DNA of 64,000 nucleotides from Aureobasidium sp. EXF-3400. Taxonomy: Eukaryota > Ascomycota > Dothideomycetes > Dothideales > Saccotheciaceae. The stretch is taken from contig SWBL01000010.1 of the NCBI GenBank assembly GCA_024195585.1, positions 186,001 to 250,000 on the forward strand. Reading direction: 5' to 3'. The position numbers were made by a program, and so were the translations under genes. The notes under the pieces were generated by a model. It searched no databases. It had not been told where the DNA came from and saw only the letters and a program-made list of their open reading frames with translations. This document shows, piece by piece, positions 57,028-64,000 of the stretch (the stretch's first letter is position 1; every line of letters starts with the position of its first letter).

Positions 57028-57741
57028 CTAGTGAATCATGACAACAGGCTTGCCAGGCTCAAAAGCATCAACGGTCTCCCGAATATTGATCCAATACCTC
57101 AACTTGACAGCCTCTTCAGCCGCAGCCTCGGTATCATCCTTTTGGAATGCCTCCTCCAGTACACCCACACTAGCAGCAATCCTTCTCTCATTCAGCTCCT
57201 TCAACGGCACCAATTCTTCCTCAGAAGCCGCCTCCTCAATGACCTCCCTCGTCTCCAAGACCTCCATCAACAACTCCGGATCCTCTACCTTTGCCGTCTC
57301 ATCGCCAGCTAGATCCACTCCTCTCATCTCCAATAGATATTGTGCTCGCAGCAATGGGTTCTGAAGTGTTTTGTAGGCTTCATTGATACGCGCACTCAAA
57401 GCTTCGGCTTGACGTTTCTTTTCTTGAGGAGCGAGATCCGGGTGTGCTTTTGCTTGTAATTGGAGGAATTCTTTGCGGAGGAGGGTGAGGTCGAGGGTGA
57501 AGGGGCCTTTTGGTGGGAGAGCGTCCGGCCCTAGCGAGGGGAAGAAGTCGTAGTGAGTTTGCGGTAGGAGGGTTTCGCGGGCAGTGACATTGGGTGTGTC
57601 GCGGCGAGGTACGGTTGTTGAGATTGTGCGGATAGTGGTGGGTGTGAGGGTACGCAGAGATAGTGGTGTCGAGGCGTGTAGAGGTCTACGCAAGGCGAGC
57701 GTTGCGCTGTTGCGGCTGAGTGTTGATAGTGTTGCACGCAT
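57028..57741 (-). CDS. JAC1: Mitochondrial J-domain co-chaperone HscB/Jac1
   Basis: A single exon of 237 residues. The N-terminal 50 residues are rich in Arg, Ser, Thr and Leu with no acids until Asp48, as for matrix import. A shortened J-domain spans about 62-135 with THYDFFPSLGPDA, the essential HPD motif at 100-102 (KAHPDLAPQEKKRQ) and INEAYKTLQNPLLRAQYLL. The C-terminal HscB oligomerisation domain (DPELLMEVLETREVIEEA) follows and binds the Isu scaffold. Family knowledge: Jac1 stimulates the Hsp70 that releases Fe-S clusters from Isu1. All key residues are present. Confidence 0.92.
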   Translation of the reverse strand: MRATLSTLSRNSATLALRRPLHASTPLSLRTLTPTTIRTISTTVPRRDTPNVTARETLLPQTHYDFFPSLGPDALPPKGPFTLDLTLLRKEFLQLQAKAHPDLAPQEKKRQAEALSARINEAYKTLQNPLLRAQYLLEMRGVDLAGDETAKVEDPELLMEVLETREVIEEAASEEELVPLKELNERRIAASVGVLEEAFQKDDTEAAAEEAVKLRYWINIRETVDAFEPGKPVVMIH

Positions 57742-58084
57742 TATTCGTCCTGTGATTTGAGGTAAAAGTGAATTGTAGGTACGCTTAGGTATGGAGGAAA
57801 GTGCATTCAGTTCGTGTTTGCGCCGCCTCCAAAAAGTGGCCTTGACATCATCTTGAGACGCTTCCCTTTTTGGTTAGCGTCATCCCCGCGGCCCGGAGAC
57901 TTTCTTTGTTCCAAACATCTTGTTGCCTTTCACGTGCCTATCACTTCTTCGTCAACACTTCGACCCGGTATTCTATCACAGCAGCAGGGCCGTCTCTTCT
58001 CAAGGGCGAAATTGCCCTTATTTTTGGATAGATCATTTTGGATTATGGACCTTGGACTTGCTGCCTCACAGCTGAGTAGTGTTG
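57742..58084. promoter_or_regulatory. Divergent promoter of JAC1 and the repeat-bearing gene
   Basis: 343 bases. No certain element. The frame of the right-hand gene is closed above its first ATG by a TAG (58076-58078). Confidence 0.45.
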
Positions 58085-60385
58085 ATGGAGCTGCTCGCGC
58101 ATGCTTCAGCACCCAGTTCTCGAAAGGATGATGAGAGGTTTAAGCGCCAGGCAAAGGCCTATCTGTCCTTCGAGCCTTCCAGTATAGTGCCTATACACAA
58201 GAGCCAGAATGTCACACACACAGCAGTACCCGAGCTCGAAATGTCTTCGGCTTCAGTGCATGATGAAGAATCTCCAGTATTTCTGAGCAATACCCAAGAC
58301 GCTTGGACAGCCCTGGATTCTCAGCTCTTTGCACCATCGCAACCATCTGATGATGAAAGCATCCAGGAAGGTGATCAGGACGAAGATATCGACGATACCG
58401 TTCTGCCACTACCTATTGATTCATCGTTGCCACCTCGGGTCTCCCTTGCTCTACCACCAGACGAGTCTACACTGCTGGACGATCCGCAAACACGGATCAC
58501 AAGCTCTAAGTCCTATGGTTTGCAGGGACATTCTGGTCAACAGCGCCGGAGTCAAAATGTTCCAACTCCGTCCAGGCATCTGCAATCCGACGAGCATGAA
58601 TCACCAAGCTATTTTGACGGTCTCTCCACCGTGTATCCCGCCGAGACGCCTGTGCGCCGAGTTTCGATGCTTCGGAACTCGAATCTTCCAGTGCCCCAGG
58701 ATGACTATTCGTCTCCGAGCGACGATATCCCATCGCAACTCCCGAGTACCTACTCAATCAGTGACATCAATTCCGATCCTATATACAGTGATCAGAACGA
58801 TGCGGCTACAAGTCCTGCCTGGGGAAGTCTACCCCGAGGTAGTGCGCCTCAACCTTGGAATGGCATCATTGAGGAAGAATCACCACTCAAGGGTGTCAGG
58901 TCGTTAGGGAAAGGACGTGCTCTAAGATCATCGCCTTTGAAGCAGACGCAGTCCACTGAATCTCCCAGAGCAAGCATGTCTATCCATGTCAAGCCAGCCC
59001 AATCTTCGGCCCTATCAGGACAAGATGAAACTTCATCGGCTTCTTTGAATCATATAACGAGACCTAAGCAGCAACAGCAGCAGCAGCAGATAGCTCTGAC
59101 GTCTTCTTTCGAGCTGAGGTTCTTATCAGCCTCTCAAGCTCGAGAAGTACCGCCCGACAATGAATCCGATGGAGCTACTGTGGCTCCTGGTAGACAGGAA
59201 GACACCACATCTGTAGCAGCACGATCCTCTTTCGAGTCACGCTTTTCGTCCGAACCGCAAGGACATGGCACCCCGTCAGAGGAAGTTGGTGATTCGGCAG
59301 CCTCAAGAATGCTGGGACAGCAGACTTTAGACCAAAATGCGCCAACGTCCTTTGACACAAGGTTCTCCTCGAGTCCGGAAGCTCAAGGAACGCCATCAGG
59401 TGATGCGGCCGACACAACTGTTCCTTCCGCTCCACGACATGGCATCCCCGGTCAGCTTCCTCCAACTTCATTCGAATCACGATTCTCTTCCAGTCCAGAA
59501 GCTCATGGCACGCCTTTTGTTCACGGCGGTAGCTCGAGGAAGAAGCCTGCAGAGGCATCGTCCTCGCCAAGCTCAAAGATAAACCTGTTTCAGCCACGAA
59601 AAGCTCTCAATCTGACAAAGGGAACGCTTGCGTCGTCTTCAGCTGCAGAGGATAGTGTGCAAGGTGGTGCAAACAGATTCAACAGTTCGGTAGCTCCTCC
59701 GAACTCCCACCAGTGGCAACCCACCTCTTCTGCCTCTGAAGCAAGTTCTGCCGTTTTTGAGAGAGCTCAGTCGGAAACTGCAATCGAGAAGCGCTCTCTT
59801 CCTTCATCACGGGTCCCAGATTCGACCATTGCATCCAAACGACACAAGTTCACTTCCTTGTCAACTCCCAAATCAAAGCCCAATACACAAGAAAAGGAGA
59901 TCTTCAAATCCTTATCTATGGAAATCCATCCACCACCTCCACCTACTGGCTCAGACTCTTTCATTTCTCACATCACGCCGCAACTCAAAAGCCAATTCTG
60001 GGACAGTGAAGAGCTGCAAGGAAAGTACAAACCATTCCCCCACCGTCCCCTCCAACAAAGCGAAAGAGGATACTGGCAATTCGACACCCGAGCCTGGAGT
60101 CCGAAGATTCAGATCAAGTTTTGGGTCTTCCTGCAATCGAATATTGGAAGTGGGGTCAGTGGATGGGGGATTTGGTGTTTACGTGAGCATGAGACGATGG
60201 GAGAGGGAGACGGAAATGAGGAGGAAGAAGGGTCAGGACGTGAGTTGGGGACTGTCAAGGTCTTTTGCTGGGGAGAGGTTGTGGGACATGTTTGGTTGCT
60301 TTGCTATGTTGCTAGCCAGGCTAGATTGAAGCGAGTCGAAAGTCAGTGGGTTGATGCTGATGGAGAGGTTGTGGTCAGGATCTAG
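58085..60385 (+). CDS. Unknown, mostly disordered protein with four internal repeats and conserved C-terminal domain
   Basis: 766 residues from the first ATG. The N-terminal 60 residues are moderately ordered; most of 60-600 is Ser/Pro-rich and disordered. A polyglutamine run of seven (near residue 329) precedes four imperfect copies of a motif at about residues 340, 381, 421 and 460: SFELRFLSASQAREVP, SFESRFSSEPQGHGTP, SFDTRFSSSPEAQGTP and SFESRFSSSPEAHGTP. The last 150 residues look folded and begin EIHPPPPPTGSDSFISHITP, with ERGYWQF, SGWGIWCL, VFCWGEVVGHVWLLCYVAS and SQWVDADGEVVVRI. I recall this end as conserved in filamentous ascomycetes but cannot name a function. A Lys/Arg site (KRHKF) may send it to the nucleus. 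Confidence 0.78.
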   Translation: MELLAHASAPSSRKDDERFKRQAKAYLSFEPSSIVPIHKSQNVTHTAVPELEMSSASVHDEESPVFLSNTQDAWTALDSQLFAPSQPSDDESIQEGDQDEDIDDTVLPLPIDSSLPPRVSLALPPDESTLLDDPQTRITSSKSYGLQGHSGQQRRSQNVPTPSRHLQSDEHESPSYFDGLSTVYPAETPVRRVSMLRNSNLPVPQDDYSSPSDDIPSQLPSTYSISDINSDPIYSDQNDAATSPAWGSLPRGSAPQPWNGIIEEESPLKGVRSLGKGRALRSSPLKQTQSTESPRASMSIHVKPAQSSALSGQDETSSASLNHITRPKQQQQQQQIALTSSFELRFLSASQAREVPPDNESDGATVAPGRQEDTTSVAARSSFESRFSSEPQGHGTPSEEVGDSAASRMLGQQTLDQNAPTSFDTRFSSSPEAQGTPSGDAADTTVPSAPRHGIPGQLPPTSFESRFSSSPEAHGTPFVHGGSSRKKPAEASSSPSSKINLFQPRKALNLTKGTLASSSAAEDSVQGGANRFNSSVAPPNSHQWQPTSSASEASSAVFERAQSETAIEKRSLPSSRVPDSTIASKRHKFTSLSTPKSKPNTQEKEIFKSLSMEIHPPPPPTGSDSFISHITPQLKSQFWDSEELQGKYKPFPHRPLQQSERGYWQFDTRAWSPKIQIKFWVFLQSNIGSGVSGWGIWCLREHETMGEGDGNEEEEGSGRELGTVKVFCWGEVVGHVWLLCYVASQARLKRVESQWVDADGEVVVRI

Positions 60386-61077
60386 GGATGTTGATATCAT
60401 TATCTGGATATTTGAGACTTGGGATTGATCTTCGCTGTCACCTGAGGTCAAGTGTACTTGATGTGACCTTGGGTACACGTAATGAGTCCCGGTGTGACTT
60501 AGAGTGTCTGGTGACACTCTTCAGCCCCAACTCTGACCTTACATATGTGGAAGAGTCGATGATTTTTGATAGATGGACTAACGCCGAGATCGAAGCTCGG
60601 GAGCAAGTCGCAACTCTTGTTCTCGGCCGTTCTTGGACAGGACTTTCCCTCCCTCGCGCCCTCAATCTGTCACAAGCACGATTCTCATCTGTCTTTCCTC
60701 TCCATTCTGCCCCAAAAACAACAAGAGAGATTGGTCTGCGCGGTAGTATATATAGCCGTAGATTATGGTTCATTGAGAAATGCGCAAATGTTCAACAATC
60801 GTTCAGGGGACCTATGTGGTCACAGACGTGGCATTCATGATTGCTGTGGACACTCTTCGAACCATTGATTATGACCTGATCTGGAAAACACCATAGAGAC
60901 GGGAAGAGGTTCATGATGGCCGTCCCTCCTCTGTGCTTCCTGGAGTGGCAGCTCTCACGTTGACTGCGTGATCATAATTTTGCTACATTCGTTCTTCTAT
61001 CAGCTCATCAGAGATCAGCAGAGTTTCTTGCGTATTATGGACCTGTTGACCTCACCCTGGCCCCGTTTCTGATGGAA

Positions 61078-61227
61078 GCTCCTCGAGCAAGAGAATGTGC
61101 TGGCGCATTCATGTCCTCGTGTCATCCTGGCTGTTATCAAAGGAACGTATACGGCTCCTCGAGCAAGAGAATGTGCTGGCGCATTTATGTCCTCGTGTCA
61201 TCCTGGCTGTTATCAAAGGAACGTATA
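61078..61227. repeat. Tandem duplication of a 74-bp unit
   Basis: 61078-61151 and 61154-61227 are identical but for one C-to-T change (GCATTCATG versus GCATTTATG); the period is 76. The near identity shows a recent duplication. Confidence 0.95.
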
Positions 61228-61765
61228 GTTGAGAGTTTGAGGTTAGAACAGTGTATACACATGCACATATAGATATAGAACAGTCTACTAGTTGCTTAAA
61301 TAGATAGGTTTATTCTATGCATGCTCTGCAGAGTAGATGTGGTCAGCGTAGCTTCTAAGCATTGATCATAGTGTAAAATATCATGCAGTCTATGCGTCTG
61401 AAGCTGTTCAACTCGGTCGAATGTCATGTAAAGATTTGATCTGGCCTCATTCTGAAAGATACATATATCATGGATCCAAGAACTAGTAGTGATCTCTCCT
61501 TCGAAGACACTAGTAGTCCTCTTCACATCCAGATCGACAGTTTCTAGTAGCATACGTTCCAAGCGATCGGCGGAATTCCTACCTAGGCATCCAGATACTA
61601 AAAATACGAGTTTGATGAGAGATAGTTTTTAAGACTGCTAGAGATGGTCAAGGATATGGCCTTCCTCGAAAGCTTTACAACCCAGATCTGGACTGCGAGC
61701 TATGGGAAGACCAGGGACAACAACTCTAGCGTCGATATAGACCCTCACTGCGACTGGCAACAGGC

Positions 61766-61894
61766 AAGGTCATCGGGTTCATGATGCATCTTCTCGAATC
61801 TCTCTCCCCGAGCTCACTCTCTAATACTGCCAGTTGTAGGATCGTGAGAGTGGAAGGGAGAAAACTGAAGCCGTAAGTAACTGACCCAGTGACT
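61766..61894. repeat. Dispersed copy of the inverted motif pair
   Basis: The left part reads AAGGTCATCGGGTTCATGA and the right part AACTGACCCAGTGACTTCAT, start-to-start 114 bases. The first unit of the array (21961-22090) has the same variant pair: CAGGTTCATGAG and TCACTGACCCTG. This suggests a relative of the 22-27 kb array 35-40 kb away. Confidence 0.4.
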
Positions 61895-63127
61895 TCATGT
61901 TTCCCTCATTACGTCCCTGTTTTACAGGAACTGAGGTGAACGGTCTCAACATCGTAGCGTGAACTCTGATGTAAAGTATTGACCTCGACCCATTGCCTGC
62001 TATGATCTGGTTTGCCTTCTTAACAGCATCAGATTTATAGTAGAGACTTTGCTCTAGCAGCCAATTTACGTTTGTTCCATTGGCCCTAGTTCCGTGATGA
62101 TGTCCTTTCGCGATCCCATCGATCGAGGTTGTACGATAAGGAAGACACTGTAAGGCTGAACTTGCAAGAGCTTCAAGTTATGATAGCCTCTCGTTATATC
62201 AGATCCTTCTGTTCAGCGGATGTGCTCCTTCTGGGAAGCTCTGTGGCCATATCTTGAGTCAGATGTGCGGACGCCTAGCAATTATCACGTACCGGACTCT
62301 TGATGGATCTGATGGTCAGAAAGTGGAGACACACCTCCATGGTTTTACACACGAATCCCTGGAGAAAGGTTTGAAAGATCCTGTGTTTTCCTCATCACGA
62401 GTGACTCAAGGTTCGAAGCTTTATCCTATCTAGATCAAGTTCTCGTAAGGAAAACACGTCTTCTACGCTCTCTATCCCTCAGGTGAGCTTTCAAGGATAG
62501 TGGGTCTTGGCATCGACCAGTGAAGGAATTTGTTATAGAAGAGTGGAGATCAGCCTTTATCCTACGGAGTCGCAGATGCGTTCTTCGCCGCTCTACAGCA
62601 GATCAGCTGGCTTGGTTGGACTAACACCCTGTTCGAAACGTCTGGTAATGAGGGTTGGTCAGATAATGATGGTGATGACAATGATGAGCTCAGTGAACAG
62701 ATCGAGAGGGTCCATGATCCCGAACTGTGCGAAATCATCTCTCAGCCAGAGTCAGCATGAGTGGGTGTTATTGTAGTACCCTGGAGCACATGAGGAGACG
62801 AGAGCCAAAGTTTATGCATCGTGGACCCGATAACCCTCGTTCCTTCCTTGCACCGGTCTAGTCCTACGTCTTTGCCTAAGGGAGGGACGTTACCATCGAG
62901 CTCTTCCACTGCAGAACAGAACCTCAGGTGATCTTGGTATGTTAGAGAAGAGTTCAGATACGAAGCAAAGGGCCTCCAAGGACTCCCAGCTTTTGAGAAA
63001 TTGTCTCGATGATGTCTTCTGTTACACACATGGCTGTAAGAAATATTATCATTTGTGCATGTGTTTCCACGTACAACGATATGTATCTGCTTAACATCAT
63101 CTAGAATACAATATATTTCCTGACAAG

Positions 63128-64000
63128 CTAACTTGATGAAGCTGGGTCAGTGTTCTTGTAGGCTGCGTAGCAGCCTTCCGCTCTAAGATCATTGCCCTGA
63201 TTTCCTATGGCGTACGAGACTCCAGCACAAACAGATCCCTGACATTCTTCCGAGTATCCAGTCCGTGCTCCAGAGCTAGCGAAGGTGTTGATCATGTCTC
63301 TTACGAAAGATCTGATCGTTCCATCCGATTCGCATGCCCCCTCAGCAGGCTGGGCGCCATGGGCTTGCCAGATAATTGTGATTCCCGATCCAGCTGCGGC
63401 TCCACCAACTGCGGCTGTCAAAGGGTGCTTGAAGAAGGGTGCCCAACCAGCGCTTGGAGAGATTTTGTTGTAAAGTGCAGTTGCACCCCAGGTTACAATA
63501 TTGACGCCATTTGTCAGAAATGCGCCTGTGCAGCGCACTAGGTGGGTACACTGTCCACGCAATTCCCTCTTCTCAACTGCCTCCTCAGGGAACGTCTCGT
63601 TGCCCCACCAGATATTGATCAAGTTGTCCGAGTCTGTTATGGTACCGTCTGTATCATGGGTAAAGTTCTCGAACAAGGCACCGATCCCGTGGTTCAGTGG
63701 TGTGTAGAAAGAGCCATTGGAGATACCACCAAAGTCGATCTCGGTCACCATATCGTTGGTGTTACTGCTGCTTCTCTTTCGGATGCCTCCAGTCACTTGG
63801 TAAGACTTGTAAGCGGGCAACCCTGCGTAAGACAAAACGAGGCAAGCCTGATTATTTGCGACTTCAGACAGGGGCTGACCTCCGCAGCCTTCTTCGTCGT
63901 AGAACTTGACTGCATACTTGTCATCGTTGACGTTGTCGATCTTGACGAGCACAGATTGTGCCTGTCCGGAAAACTCGGTGTTACAGGTTGAAGGTCCAGC
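63128..64000 (-). CDS. Probable secreted or surface protein, 5' end outside the window
   Basis: The minus-strand frame is open from the right edge (64000) to the stop at 63128, 290 residues without an ATG near the top, so the start and any signal peptide lie beyond the edge. Visible are STCNTEFSGQAQSVLVKIDN at the edge, a dozen scattered cysteines, N-glycosylation sites (NGS, NFT, NET) and a dibasic site in EEAVEKRELRGQC that fits Kex2 processing. A Gly/Ala-rich hydrophobic stretch follows (HPLTAAVGGAAAGSGITIIW), then a Cys-containing C-terminus (ECQGSVCAGVSYAIGNQG). These traits suggest a secreted precursor cut in two. I do not recognise the family; membrane insertion by the hydrophobic stretch is possible. 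Confidence 0.7.
   Translation of the reverse strand, partial: AGPSTCNTEFSGQAQSVLVKIDNVNDDKYAVKFYDEEGCGGQPLSEVANNQACLVLSYAGLPAYKSYQVTGGIRKRSSSNTNDMVTEIDFGGISNGSFYTPLNHGIGALFENFTHDTDGTITDSDNLINIWWGNETFPEEAVEKRELRGQCTHLVRCTGAFLTNGVNIVTWGATALYNKISPSAGWAPFFKHPLTAAVGGAAAGSGITIIWQAHGAQPAEGACESDGTIRSFVRDMINTFASSGARTGYSEECQGSVCAGVSYAIGNQGNDLRAEGCYAAYKNTDPASSS

Larger units (their letters stand above)
60386..63127. other. Gene-free stretch with duplications
   Basis: About 2.7 kb with only short frames. It contains the 74-bp tandem duplication at 61078-61227 and one copy of the inverted motif pair at 61766-61894, both listed separately. No tRNA or other RNA gene was recognised. Confidence 0.45.

Overview
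The window looks like a Pezizomycotina (filamentous ascomycete) chromosome, most likely a Dothideomycete. The evidence is the short spliceosomal introns (about 50-160 nt, GTRNGY donors, CTRAC/CTAAT branch sites), gene families such as a split Zn2Cys6 regulator, an UncA-type kinesin-3, a cytosolic MTD1 and an ABCC transporter, and compact genes with short divergent promoters. The class assignment is inference. Exon coordinates were set by hand from splice signals, reading-frame continuity and family knowledge.

Layout. 1-21.6 kb is ordinary gene space: a low-complexity zinc-finger-like protein cut by the left edge, a Zn2Cys6 transcription factor, TMA22/DENR, a DJ-1/PfpI protein, the mitochondrial thiamine pyrophosphate carrier, a gamma-butyrobetaine-type dioxygenase, RPF2, MTD1, MMS19 and an unknown protein. 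21.6-28.5 kb has no convincing gene. It holds a decayed array in which a 10-bp inverted motif pair recurs seven times with nearly constant internal spacing. 28.5-43 kb is housekeeping again: a single-pass membrane protein, TRM5, a kinesin-3 and an ABCC transporter.

43.0-50.4 kb is the most interesting part. Three genes lie together: a C2H2 plus pseudokinase-like protein (minus), a DUF7580-like plus subtilisin (S8) protease (plus, divergent from the first across 318 bp), and a fungal gasdermin of the RCD-1/HET-Q1 type (minus, ending 29 bp from the protease). The protease/gasdermin arrangement matches the het-Q1/het-Q2 regulated cell death module of Podospora: a latent pore former next to the protease that would release it. 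The protease triad and the gasdermin frame are both intact. The divergent pseudokinase suggests a third, sensing or regulatory, component.

51.6-60.4 kb carries a C2H2 protein, an SDR with a degraded active-site motif, a small I9-inhibitor-like protein, a repeat-rich basic protein, cytidine deaminase, the HscB/Jac1 co-chaperone and a repeat-bearing nuclear-type protein. 60.4-63.1 kb is non-coding, with a 74-bp tandem duplication and an eighth copy of the inverted motif pair. A probable secreted, Cys-rich protein is cut by the right edge. MMS19 (cytosolic Fe-S targeting) and Jac1 (mitochondrial Fe-S biogenesis) both serve Fe-S assembly, but they are 40 kb apart and do not form a cluster.
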